Below, piece after piece: positions 9,277 through 17,354 of a DNA stretch of 64,000 bases (positions are counted from its first letter, which is position 1; every line of letters begins with the position of its first letter). The stretch is from Sinosporangium siamense (GTDB taxonomy: Bacteria; Actinomycetota; Actinomycetes; Streptosporangiales; Streptosporangiaceae): positions 310,001 through 374,000 of the forward strand of contig NZ_BOOW01000006.1 in NCBI RefSeq assembly GCF_016863435.1, in the 5' to 3' direction. The notes below the pieces were generated by a model, which saw only the letters and a list, made by a program, of their open reading frames with translations, ran no database searches and was not told the DNA's origin. Made by a program: the position numbers and the translations under genes.

Positions 9277-9708
9277 CTACTTCCCCGCGGTCGCGGGGGA
9301 GAGGCGCAGTGGAGCAGGGATCCGGTCCCAGACCATCTCCTGGAAATCCGCGCAACTGGCGAAGTCCTCGTGGTCGCAGCCCAAGGCGCAGTCGATCAGT
9401 TCCAGTGCCGCCTGGGCCTCGGCGATGCGCTTGGCCGTCTCGTTGCGCCTGTGCAGGAGGATTCCACGCTGGACCTTCGCATTGGAGGTGTGCAGCATCT
9501 CGCGTATTTCGTCGAGACTGAGCCCCGCCTCCTTGGCCTGCAGGATGATGACGACCCGGACGACGTCGTCGGCGCCGTAGCGGCAGCGGTCTCCCTCCAC
9601 TCTGGCGGGGGTGAGCAGGCCCATGGACTCCCAGTGCCTCAGGACATGGGTGGCCAACCCGAACCGGTCGGAGATCTCGCCAATGCTCATCAGGCCGTTT
9701 GACTTCAT
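9277..9708 (-). CDS. MerR-family transcriptional regulator
   Basis: The N-terminal winged helix reads MSIGEISDRFGLATHVLRHWE, then GLLTPARVEGDRCRYGADDVVRV, which is the MerR signature (wing with RYxxxDV). A coiled coil (GILLHRRNETAKRIAEAQAAL) and a C-terminal Cys-containing tail (CALGCDHEDFASCADFQ) follow. The three cysteines may sense a metal or oxidant, but no defined metal-binding pattern is complete. I use the ATG at 9708 (143 residues); an ATG at 9738 is an alternative. It is divergent from a decayed methyltransferase gene across a short spacer with two dyads, suggesting it once controlled that gene and itself. Confidence 0.85.
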   Translation of the reverse strand: MKSNGLMSIGEISDRFGLATHVLRHWESMGLLTPARVEGDRCRYGADDVVRVVIILQAKEAGLSLDEIREMLHTSNAKVQRGILLHRRNETAKRIAEAQAALELIDCALGCDHEDFASCADFQEMVWDRIPAPLRLSPATAGK

Positions 9709-9778
9709 GTCGGCATTAAGTCGCAGTCTTGCCGACATGTCCAACACCACTGCGGCATCTACGGATGTCCATACATCC
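9706..9778. promoter_or_regulatory. Divergent MerR/methyltransferase control region with two dyads
   Basis: CATGTCGGC (9706-9714) is mirrored exactly by GCCGACATG (9731-9739), a 9-bp inverted repeat with a 16-base spacer. GGATGT-CCAT-ACATCC (9763-9778) is a second perfect dyad. Both lie between the two divergent starts at 9708 and 9791. They are candidate binding sites for the MerR protein, which normally binds dyads inside promoters. Confidence 0.5.
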
Positions 9779-9790
9779 AACGGAGCTGAC

Positions 9791-10551
9791 ATGCTCGACA
9801 ACACCGCCTCCGAGCACGCCTCCCCGCTCATCCGCATGCTCGACCTCGCCGACTCACTGCCCGGCGCGGCCGACTGCGTGCCCGCACTTACGAACTCCTG
9901 GAGTTCGCGCCCGGTGACACGGTGGTAGACGCCGGTTGCGGAACCGGCCGGGCCGTCACCGAGATGGGCGGCCGCGGGGCCAATGCCGTCGGTGTCGACC
10001 TCGACGAGGAAATGATCACTCTGGCGCGCTCGCGTGCCCCCAAGGCGACTTCCGCCTCGGCGACGCCTACGAGCTGCCCCTCCACGACGGGCAGGCGGCG
10101 GGCTATCGGGCGGAGAAGCTATACCACAACCTCGCCGACGCACCGCGCGCCCTGAGGGAGGCAGGGCGGGTGCTCGCGCCCGGCGGTCAAATCATCCTCC
10201 TCGGGCAGGACTGGGATGGTTACCTCATCGACTCCGACCACCCCGGACTCACCCGCGTCATCGTCCACGCCCGCGCCCGACGGCATCGACGCGCCACGCG
10301 CCGCCCGGCAGTACCGGGAGCTGCTGGCGGCGGCGGGCTTCCAGGACGTGCGGGTCGAAGCCCACCTCGGTGTGTTCACCGATGCCGCCATGCTGCCCGT
10401 GCTGCTGGGCCTGGCCGCCGGCGCGCTGTCCGCCGGGGCCGTCGGCGCGGGCGACCACGACGCCTGGGTGGCGGACCAGCGGCGACGGGCGGAAACCGGA
10501 CGGCTGTTCCTGGCCATCCCCCTCATCCTCGCCGCCGCCCGCAAAGCCTGA
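9791..10551 (+). pseudogene. SAM-dependent methyltransferase with three frame changes
   Basis: The methyltransferase is recognisable but split over three frames. MLDNTASEHASPLIRMLDL (start 9791, GGAG 5 bases upstream) runs to about 9885. ELLEFAPGDTVVDAGCGTGRA with the SAM-binding glycine loop runs to about 10045. GDFRLGDAYELPLHDGQ through EAGRVLAPGGQIILLGQDWD runs to about 10270. DGIDAPRAARQYRELLAAAGF continues to the stop at 10551. The order of segments matches a class I methyltransferase of about 255 residues. Three independent indels make it a clear pseudogene and argue against a single sequencing error. It lies divergently beside an intact MerR gene. Confidence 0.8.
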
Positions 10552-10633
10552 GGCCAAGGCACGGCTTCGCCGTACCCCGGACACTGGAGGAGCGGCGGCC
10601 CACCCGCCTCGCGCGGCGGAGATCCAGACCGAC

Positions 10634-12202
10634 ATGAACACCCCCATCAGCACCGCAGCGGGGCAAAGCGCAGCGGCGCGCTCGTCGACCGCGGACGCCG
10701 GCGCCGGTCGTGGCCAAGTGGTCGAGAAGCTGGTGGTGGAGGACGGCAAGACCGTGGCCGGGGTCAGTGTCGCCACCACACGCACGCCTCGGTTGACCGC
10801 ATGGGTCTCTGCCGCGAGAGACGGTAGGGCGAGAGCGGAGGTGCAGATCGCCCACAAGCCCGCCAAGACCGCGAAGGTGCTCGGAAGCGACCGGGTGATC
10901 TGGGCGGGGCAGGCCGCTGTCAAGCCCGGCGATTCCCGGGTGACACTGCAGGTACCGAAGAAGCGCTTGAAGGCCGGTTCGGAGCTGAAATGGCGTGCCC
11001 GAGTCTCCGGTGCCACGGGTGACGGCAGGTGGACCGAATGGCGAGACCTCATTGTCGGCGCGTCGAAGACAGGTGGAGGAGGCATCGCGACATCGGCCGC
11101 CTCCGATCCGGCGCCGATCAGACGAGTCCTCCCCAGCAAGGGGGCAACCGTTACGCCCAGCGCTACCTACCAGCAGTGTCACAGCGCCACAAGCACCGGC
11201 AATGCGCCCTACGCGATTACACCGAGCCGATTCGCCCACTGCCGCTACTCGGGGTGGAAGATTCCGGTTTGGGGCATTAGGAGCTTCCTTCCGGTCAAGA
11301 TCGGGGACATCGAGGGGCATCAGCTCACCTACATCCAGGGCACGATTGACCGGCGTGAATTCAAGGTCTACAAGCACATCTACATAGACAGGGTGTCAGG
11401 TACCATCCCCACCGGTCTTCGTTTCGCCAGCACCATCGCCTCGAACAGTCCGGGGTGCTCGGCTGTGTCCGCGACGGGCATGACCGGGGAATACACCGTG
11501 GCTCAATGGCAGGCGCGAGCCGGCGACGCGTGGCATATCGAGGAGCAGTACACGTCGGGCCCCGGAACGGGATATCACAACAAGAGCGATTGCACGGTCA
11601 ACTACTCCATGGTTGTGAAGCATCCTGAAGACAGTACGCGGAGCAGCACACCGATCTACGCGGACGGCACGTTCCGGTGTGACCGGTCGCCCCAGGTAAA
11701 GTGGCACAACAAGCGGGGAGGCGGCTGCGTGCACAACGCGGGAGTGCCCTCGTTCACGATGACCAGGAACGACGTTAACGAAAAGGGCACGAAGTTCCCT
11801 GACATGTACGACCACATCAAACGTGCACTCACTGCGGGGTCGGTCACGTATCCCAAGCCGGGTGGCAAGTCCTATCCAGACCTGCTCCAGGCGAAGAACA
11901 TCCCCGGTGGCGTTTGGCACAATCCGCTCACGCGCCATGGGTACGAGCCGACAAACGAAGGGAATCGTACGACGGCGGGCGTGGTGTGCAAGAACGAAAT
12001 CAAGAAGGAGGAGGGAACGGATTGCGATGAGTTCCCGTTCGCATCGACCCTGCAGGGCGCGACCCGAGCCAATCCTCCCCATAACTTCTCGGTCGATCGG
12101 ATCGAGTCGGTGCAGAACCAGGACCACGGACGTGTGCTCAAAGCCTGGTACAGCAACAATCGGATCCTGAACGGTGATAAGTATTGGATAGACATCCAGT
12201 AG
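10634..12202 (+). CDS. NucA/NucB-type nuclease domain protein, probable toxin, N terminus possibly lost
   Basis: The C-terminal 80 residues match the NucA/NucB deoxyribonuclease domain: VVCKNEIKKEEG-T-DCDEFPFASTLQGA with the catalytic D/E cluster, then NFSVDRIESVQNQDHGRVLKAWY and the end RILNGDKYWIDIQ. Residues 20-150 form a beta-sandwich module (TPRLTAWVSAARDG, SELKWRARVSG, WTEWRDLIVG) common in actinobacterial exported repeat proteins. The middle (residues 165-420) is Cys- and aromatic-rich and unassigned. Although the architecture is that of an exported protein, no signal peptide follows the ATG at 10634. The open frame runs back into methyltransferase debris without family-like sequence. 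So the 5' end may be deleted, or export may be unconventional. The next gene may be its immunity protein. Confidence 0.7.
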   Translation: MNTPISTAAGQSAAARSSTADAGAGRGQVVEKLVVEDGKTVAGVSVATTRTPRLTAWVSAARDGRARAEVQIAHKPAKTAKVLGSDRVIWAGQAAVKPGDSRVTLQVPKKRLKAGSELKWRARVSGATGDGRWTEWRDLIVGASKTGGGGIATSAASDPAPIRRVLPSKGATVTPSATYQQCHSATSTGNAPYAITPSRFAHCRYSGWKIPVWGIRSFLPVKIGDIEGHQLTYIQGTIDRREFKVYKHIYIDRVSGTIPTGLRFASTIASNSPGCSAVSATGMTGEYTVAQWQARAGDAWHIEEQYTSGPGTGYHNKSDCTVNYSMVVKHPEDSTRSSTPIYADGTFRCDRSPQVKWHNKRGGGCVHNAGVPSFTMTRNDVNEKGTKFPDMYDHIKRALTAGSVTYPKPGGKSYPDLLQAKNIPGGVWHNPLTRHGYEPTNEGNRTTAGVVCKNEIKKEEGTDCDEFPFASTLQGATRANPPHNFSVDRIESVQNQDHGRVLKAWYSNNRILNGDKYWIDIQ

Positions 12203-12218
12203 TCTGAACCTACCTCCC

Positions 12219-12248
12219 GGCCGAGCCACCGATAAGGGTGGCTCGGCC
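12219..12248 (+). terminator. Terminator-like stem-loop after the nuclease gene
   Basis: GGCCGAGCCACC at 12219-12230 pairs over 12 bases with GGTGGCTCGGCC at 12237-12248, loop gataag, followed by agggagcgatttt. It separates the nuclease gene from the downstream immunity candidate, so read-through or a separate promoter would be needed for the latter. Confidence 0.7.
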
Positions 12249-12294
12249 AGGGAGCGATTTTCGTCCGTGACGAGATAGGAATGTCAGGCAGTTC

Positions 12295-12741
12295 ATGGCG
12301 GAAGTAATAGCAGAACTCCTTGATGAGCACGAGATGGCTCCGTGCCCGGCGGGCATCGCCGATGCGGAGGAGGAAGACGACCTCTACGACATTGAGGCCG
12401 CCGCGGGGGAGTGGGCCGGCGCAGGCGACAATGGGATCCTGTTCAACAGGCTCCCCGGCGAGCGGTGCCTTATCAAGTATGAGCTCTGGGACGGGCAGCC
12501 TCCTCCTCTCCGCTCCTGGGACGGCGTCTGGTCTGGCACCGTACGTTTCGCCTCGGGGAAGATCTTCGCTGTGAAAGAGCACTCCGGTAACACGTTCTAC
12601 GGCGCGGAGTTCGACCTTGGCCGGATGGACGGACTCTGGGACGTCAGGGTTCATCACAAGTCCCTCGGTCATGAGGAGTTCACACCGGCTCTCGTCGGCT
12701 TCACCCTGCTGAAGCTGCAATTCTGGCCCTCGCAGGGCTAG
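12295..12741 (+). CDS. Acidic hypothetical protein, immunity candidate for the NucA/NucB protein
   Basis: This 148-residue cytoplasmic protein has a strongly acidic N terminus (ELLDEHE, DAEEEDDLYDIEAA), then a beta-rich body with many aromatic residues (YELWDGQPPPLRSWDGVW, FASGKIFAVKEHSG, LWDVRVHHKSL). I know no family for it. Its position 93 bases after the nuclease gene, same orientation, small size and acidity are what one expects of an immunity protein that neutralises a nuclease toxin. This is inference from context. The ATG at 12295 has only a weak site (caggcag) upstream. Confidence 0.55.
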   Translation: MAEVIAELLDEHEMAPCPAGIADAEEEDDLYDIEAAAGEWAGAGDNGILFNRLPGERCLIKYELWDGQPPPLRSWDGVWSGTVRFASGKIFAVKEHSGNTFYGAEFDLGRMDGLWDVRVHHKSLGHEEFTPALVGFTLLKLQFWPSQG

Positions 12742-13061
12742 GGCCTGTATCAAGGTCCGCTGCGGGGTCCCCGCCGCCTTGAAAATCGGTGCAGGGAATC
12801 GAGGCCAAACGAGGTCTCCGGTAGGTGGTTGATCGACCAAGATGAACCCAATATCGGGGGCCTCGTCAACGTAGGCCGCCCGACTCCTCACCGGTGCAGA
12901 AGATCGGTTCGTCCTCGGCGGCTTGCCAGCAACCGACATCTACGAGGGCATACCGCCCGCATCGCTGTCGTCTTCAACTGGCGTCCCGTACTGGCCGACC
13001 TCGGCCGGTCGCCGCATGTCGAAGCACGGGCAGGACTTGCCGAAACAGGATCAACCTGCTG
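12742..13061. other. Intergenic stretch without recognisable gene
   Basis: No frame here has both a plausible start and family-like sequence. The composition and short open fragments look like decayed coding DNA between the immunity candidate and the small membrane-protein relic. Confidence 0.4.
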
Positions 13062-13250
13062 TGAGCAGCCACGTCCAACCTGGGCGGCTTCCTGGTGGGC
13101 ATGTTCCTCGGGCTGCTCGGCGGCATGCTGGCGATGGCCTGGTCTCCCGACAGCCGGCCCGCTAATCGCCTCGACAGGTTCACCGGACGAAGCGTGCCCA
13201 CCGCACTTCGCGGACTCGCCTTGCGCGTGAGCGCGCTCTTCAGGGAGTGA
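13062..13250 (+). pseudogene. Small glycine-zipper membrane protein, apparently frameshifted near its start
   Basis: From about 13075 one frame reads NLGGFLVGMFLGLLGGMLAMAW, a single membrane helix with regularly spaced glycines. A basic tail ends at 13250 (ALRGLALRVSALFRE). The start-like GTG at 13062 (GTG AGC AGC CAC GTC, with AGGA upstream) lies one base out of frame; removing one C of gtccaac at 13075-13079 would join them into a protein of about 62 residues. Its end overlaps the end of the alkylsulfatase gene on the other strand. It could equally be a decayed fragment; the function is unknown. Confidence 0.35.
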
Positions 13251-15042
13251 CGATGGTGAAGTCCGGCCGGGGTTCTTCGAGCAAGGCCATCAGCCGCCGC
13301 AGCAGGGCGATATCGCCGTCGTGATCGATGGCGTCGACCCCTTCGCCGCCGAGCAGGCCGAGCAGGCGCTGTTTCGTCAGCCGCAGCGTGAGATCCGCCC
13401 GGCCATCGGGCGGTGTCCTGCGGTGGATGAGGGCACCGTTGGACATCGTTGTGCGATGGTGCTCATCCAGGTCGGTGAGGTGCCAGTCGATGGCGAATCG
13501 CTCGTTCCAGGCTTTGGGGCCGTTTACCCGGATGGAGAGGGAGTCGAAGACCTCTTCGGCGGTGAGTGCGGCGAGCATGTCCGGCGCGGTGGTGTCGGTC
13601 ATGCCCGCCGAGGGCCTGCCGGTCAGCTCGGCGGCACCGGTCAGATAGAAGTTGCGCCAGGTGGCGTTCTCCGCGCCGTGGCCCAACCGTGTGTATACCC
13701 GGGCCAGCAGAGCGCGGGCCTCCGAGTCGCTTTCGTCGGCGAACACCGCGTGGTTGAGCAGCGTCGCCGCGAAACGCAGGTCGCCTTCCCCGACGTAGCG
13801 CTCGGCCAGTGCGCGCACGGCGAAGCCGCCGCCTAGGCATTCGACATACCGCTTGGCCTGTTGCGCGGGCGGATGCTCCCACAGGTGGGCCGGGTTGCCG
13901 TCGAACCAGCCCAGGTAGCGCTGGTAGATCGCCTTGACGTTGTGGCTGACCGAGCCGTAATAGCCGTGGGTGTGCCAGGCCTGTTCCAGAGCGGGAGGCA
14001 CCTGCATGGCTTCGGCGATCTCGGTGCTGGTCAGGCCGAGATTTACCATGCGCAGGGTTTGGTCGTGCAGGTAGGCGTACAGGTCGCGCTGCCGGGACAG
14101 GAAGGTGACGATGCCGTCTCTGCCCCAGGTGGGCCAGTGGTGGGAGGCGAAAGCCACATCGGCGCGGTCGGCGAACAGGGTGATGGCCTCGTCCAGATAT
14201 CGGGCCCAGAAGCGGGTGTCGCGGACGAGCGCGCCGCGCAGGGTCAGCGCGTTGTGCAGGTTGTGGGTGGCGTTCTCGGCCATGCAGAGGGCACGGTGGT
14301 CGGGAAACAGGAAGTTCATCTCCGCCGGGGCCTCGGTGTCGGGGGTGAGCTGGAAGACGATGCGCACGCCGTCTACCGTCTCCTCCTGCCCGGTGTGGGT
14401 GATGGCGAGGTTGGGTGGGATGAGGGAGACCGTTCCGGAGGAGGTGCCCATGCCCAGCCCGCAGCCGAGATGCCCATCGGGAGTGCGCGGCAGGAGTTGG
14501 CCGTACATGTAGAGGGCTCGACGGTTCATGGCGGTGCCGGCGAAGACGTTTTCCGAGACCGCGTGCTCCATGAAGTGGGCGGGGGCGATGATGGGGATAT
14601 CGGCGCCGTCGGTGACGCCTCGTGCGCCTCCGAAGTGGTCGACATGAGAGTGGGTGTAGATCAGGCCGGTCACCGGGCGCTCACCCCGGTGGTCCCGGTA
14701 GAGCCGCAGAGCCGCGGCGGCGCACTCGGTGGAGATGAGCGGGTCGATGACGACGACACCGCGGTGGCCTTCGACGAGCGTCATGTTGGAAAGGTCGAGG
14801 CCTCGCACTTGGTAGATGCCGTCGGTTACCTCGAAGAGCCCCTGCTTGGCGCACAGCTGCGCCTGCCGCCACAGGCTGGGGTGCGCGGTCGCGGGGCAGT
14901 CGCCGCTGAGGAAGTCGTAGGCGTCGTTGTCCCAGACGACCCGCCCGTCGGCCGCTCTGATCAGGGCGGGGCTCAGCTTCGCCATGAATCCCCGTCCGGC
15001 GTCGTCGAAGTCCGCCCGATCGTGCAGGGGAAGGCCTGCCAT
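13240..15042 (-). CDS. Alkyl/aryl sulfatase, metallo-beta-lactamase fold (SdsA/BDS1 type)
   Basis: The domains follow the order of linear primary alkylsulfatases. First is an N-terminal region FDDAGRGFMAKLSPALIRAADGRVVWD. Next is the binuclear zinc motif THSHVDHFGGARG, with further ligands around PAHFMEHAV. Then comes the dimerisation domain (HGYYGSVSHNVKAIYQRYLG). A C-terminal SCP2-like lipid-binding domain ends the protein. The enzyme hydrolyses alkyl sulfate esters such as SDS to alcohol and sulfate. The ATG at 15042 matches the usual beginning (LPLHDRADFDDA); the frame extends to 15153 without family-like sequence. About 600 residues is normal for forms without a signal peptide, so this copy is probably cytoplasmic. 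No sulfur regulator is adjacent. Confidence 0.88.
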   Translation of the reverse strand: MAGLPLHDRADFDDAGRGFMAKLSPALIRAADGRVVWDNDAYDFLSGDCPATAHPSLWRQAQLCAKQGLFEVTDGIYQVRGLDLSNMTLVEGHRGVVVIDPLISTECAAAALRLYRDHRGERPVTGLIYTHSHVDHFGGARGVTDGADIPIIAPAHFMEHAVSENVFAGTAMNRRALYMYGQLLPRTPDGHLGCGLGMGTSSGTVSLIPPNLAITHTGQEETVDGVRIVFQLTPDTEAPAEMNFLFPDHRALCMAENATHNLHNALTLRGALVRDTRFWARYLDEAITLFADRADVAFASHHWPTWGRDGIVTFLSRQRDLYAYLHDQTLRMVNLGLTSTEIAEAMQVPPALEQAWHTHGYYGSVSHNVKAIYQRYLGWFDGNPAHLWEHPPAQQAKRYVECLGGGFAVRALAERYVGEGDLRFAATLLNHAVFADESDSEARALLARVYTRLGHGAENATWRNFYLTGAAELTGRPSAGMTDTTAPDMLAALTAEEVFDSLSIRVNGPKAWNERFAIDWHLTDLDEHHRTTMSNGALIHRRTPPDGRADLTLRLTKQRLLGLLGGEGVDAIDHDGDIALLRRLMALLEEPRPDFTIVTP

Positions 15043-15246
15043 GAGACCGTGGTGCCCGCCACCGCCTTGGATAAGGCAAGGAAAGTCCCAAAAGAGGGCA
15101 TTTCCGGCGACTCTCGTGTGCTCCAGTTGTGACCTGGAAAAACCCGCGCACATGGGAGATGCAAACGGAGCGCTGACACGCTCGGAGAGATCACTGCTGA
15201 AGTAGAGTTTTGCTTAGGCGACATGCACTCATAGATGGGGGCTTCG

Positions 15247-15771
15247 ATGACCGTGCGGTTACCTGAGTGGGGCAACGAGCATCGACTGATGGTTCTATTG
15301 GAGACTCCGCAGGTAAGAACTCTTATTGCTCGCTACGATGCGGATTCGGACTGGGCGATGAGCGCGGAGGAGTTCCTACTCCCAGCGAAAATTCTCTTCG
15401 GGGGACCGATGAGCAACTCGCTCGGAAAGAAGTTGGGCGTCAAGAGTCGCCGCTCGTCGGCAGAGCAGTTCTCCCTGCCGGTCGGCAGCGTCTTGGTCGC
15501 CGTCATGTGCTCGCTGGCCCAGCGCGGTCTGAACATGACCGAATTCGACCAGCAGGAGGCGGGCTGCCGGGTAAAGGCCACCATCCCGTCCTCGTGGCGC
15601 ACTTTCGGTGGGACCCTCGCTGTCGACGTGACCTCCAGCCCGAACGGCTCCACGGTGGCCTGTGAGACTCTGTTCGAAGGGCAGTTCTACACGTGGGGAG
15701 CGGATAAGAAGGCGGTTCGGACCCTGTACGCCGATATTCCGACCATGGCCGCTGAGCAAGCTTCGGCATAG
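15247..15771 (+). CDS. Hypothetical protein, possibly a small ligand-binding beta fold
   Basis: The ATG at 15247 has GGGGG 7 bases upstream and is preferred to the ATG at 15235. The 174-residue protein has no signal or membrane segment. Its second half alternates hydrophobic residues in strands (GCRVKATIPSSWRTFGGTLAVD, VTSSPNGSTVACETLFEGQF) in a way that recalls SRPBCC or START-like folds, but I cannot assign a family. It is divergent from the alkylsulfatase gene over about 200 bases; a functional link is possible but not shown. Confidence 0.55.
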   Translation: MTVRLPEWGNEHRLMVLLETPQVRTLIARYDADSDWAMSAEEFLLPAKILFGGPMSNSLGKKLGVKSRRSSAEQFSLPVGSVLVAVMCSLAQRGLNMTEFDQQEAGCRVKATIPSSWRTFGGTLAVDVTSSPNGSTVACETLFEGQFYTWGADKKAVRTLYADIPTMAAEQASA

Positions 15772-16125
15772 GCCGGATACCGGTCATCTTCTCGTCCTGC
15801 ACCCTGTGTAAGGCGCCGCCGAGAAGTGCGCCGGATGTTCCAACGGCACCCTCACCGCCGACGTCTACGAGAGACTCCTTACCCAGACCCTTTTCACCGC
15901 CGTCCGGAGCACAGCCACTGCCGTCGTCGGTGGCGGCCTGCACTCAGCCATCGTCCAAGCCCGCGAGGTGTTCAGCGTCCGCGACGTCTGACACGCGGGA
16001 GTGTCGGCCCCGGGTGGGCTTGAGCGAGGGCCGACGGGGCGGGCGGAAAGCAGGAAGATCATCCGTGAACTTTCCGGGCCGATCGGGAGTCGAATTCGAA
16101 GCAGGATCACACGTCAGGAGAGAAC
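15772..16125. other. Gap with a coding fragment
   Basis: Between a TAA at 15809 and the TGA at 15989-15991 an open plus-strand frame without start codon reads AEKCAGCSNGTLTADVYERLL and ends QAREVFSVRDV. Its composition is coding-like, suggesting the tail of a lost gene. I cannot identify it. Confidence 0.35.
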
Positions 16126-16638
16126 ATGAAGAACGCCACGGGGCTGATCGGATCCGGGATGGCTGCGGCGCTGGTGGGAGGGGTGGTGCTGATCACGGCG
16201 ACGGTCGCGCCCGCCGCCGCATCGTCACCCACGCTGGGGCCGTCGGGTTACGGTGTCGTGAAACTCGGGATGTCGGCCAAGCAGGCCACGGCCACGGGGG
16301 CGATCGTCCGCAACCGGAACGGCGAAGGCGGTTGCACCACCTGGGATCTGAAGGCCGATCCCAACAAACTCGACGGCGCCGACCTGCTTATCTCTCCCAA
16401 GCGCGGCGTTGCAGTGATCTTCTCCCCGAAGGGCGCTAAGACCCCGCAGGGCATCAGGCTGGGCAGTACGGCGAAGCAACTGTACGCGGCCTACCCGAAG
16501 TTTAAGAAGACGGTGCACGGATATCTGCTGGCCGCCGTCCCCGGAAACTCGAAGGCATACTATTCCTTCGCCGTGGAGCGTGGGAAGGTGACCGAGATGA
16601 GCCTGGCTTTGAAGAACCAGGACTGCGTGGACGCCTAA
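16126..16638 (+). CDS. Exported hypothetical protein
   Basis: AGGAGAG stands 5-10 bases before the ATG at 16126. The product has a clear signal peptide (basic KNATG, hydrophobic AAALVGGVVLITATV, cleavage near APAAA-SS). The mature part of about 140 residues contains two repeated-looking segments: YGVVKLGMSAKQATATG and GIRLGSTAKQLYAAYPKF. In each, a G[ML]-x-x-KQ turn precedes a helix, typical of small secreted lipocalin-free domains that I cannot name. Two cysteines (GGCTTW and the C-terminal DCVDA) may form a disulfide. It is monocistronic and followed by a terminator. Confidence 0.75.
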   Translation: MKNATGLIGSGMAAALVGGVVLITATVAPAAASSPTLGPSGYGVVKLGMSAKQATATGAIVRNRNGEGGCTTWDLKADPNKLDGADLLISPKRGVAVIFSPKGAKTPQGIRLGSTAKQLYAAYPKFKKTVHGYLLAAVPGNSKAYYSFAVERGKVTEMSLALKNQDCVDA

Positions 16639-16647
16639 GGCATACGT

Positions 16648-16711
16648 CCGTGACGAGGGGGATCGTCCGGCGGAAGGCCGGATCAAGCGCGGTGCCCTCC
16701 CCTCGTCACGG
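16648..16711 (+). terminator. Long stem-loop terminator
   Basis: CCGTGACGAGGGG at 16648-16660 pairs over 13 bases with CCCCTCGTCACGG at 16699-16711. The loop itself holds a TCCGGC/GCCGGA hairpin. It lies 10 bases after the exported-protein gene. Confidence 0.75.
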
Positions 16712-17354
16712 CGCTGCCAGTCTCTGCGGGGTGTGCTTGCTGAGCGGTCGCCGAAACCGGCGATGAGTTCGGTATCTCCTGGAGAGCTAAGGTCAGCACG
16801 ATCAGGAGAACAGCGCCGTGACATCGGCCGCGAACAAGACGGTGTTCTCCCGGCTGCCCATACGCGCCGTGGAGTTCGCCGAGATGGACTCTATGGTGGC
16901 GTGGCCTGCGCGGTCATCTGGGGGGACATGACCGGACCTCCTCTGTGGAGCGGGGTGCCGTACGTCGACCCTCGACGCCGCCGTCTCATCGCGCCGGGGA
17001 GAACACGGGCAGGTGGGCCCGCACGAGATCGTCTGATGCGATCAGGCCATGGTCCAACCCCTGTTACAGGTGCGTCGGCAACATGCGGGAACCTTCCGTA
17101 CGTAGTTAACGTGCAGTGCACTATAACGCTGGCGTGCGATGCAGGTGTTCATCCGACCGCTCCGAAGAGACCGTCAGCTTGCAGAAGTTCACCGTAGAGA
17201 GACTTGACGAACGTCCTATTTACAGCGTTTGTGCGATATGTGGTCAAGCGTCACCGGTGTGTGGTGTTGTCGTTTTGTGATAAAGATCTTCATTGTCGCT
17301 TTGATCGTTCCGGGTTGCCTTTCTGAGTGTTTGCTGATCGCGCTCTGAGTTGCG
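16712..17354. other. Long gap upstream of the RHS gene
   Basis: No convincing gene is present. A 37-codon frame at 16818-16931 (GTG start, AGGAG upstream, reading TVFSRLPIRAVEFAEMDS) has coding-like codons but no recognisable family. The last 250 bases, especially 17215-17345, are AT-richer than the surroundings. They may hold the RHS promoter or mark a deletion junction where the expected 5' end of the RHS gene was lost. Confidence 0.4.

Noticed and set aside
10034-10633. Extension of the nuclease gene upstream to 10034
   Set aside because: That stretch is methyltransferase debris read out of frame and lacks a ribosome binding site; the ATG at 10634 is preferred.
16818-16931. 37-codon frame with an AGGAG site
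   Set aside because: The site is plausible but the product matches nothing I know and nothing supports translation; mentioned only in the gap entry.
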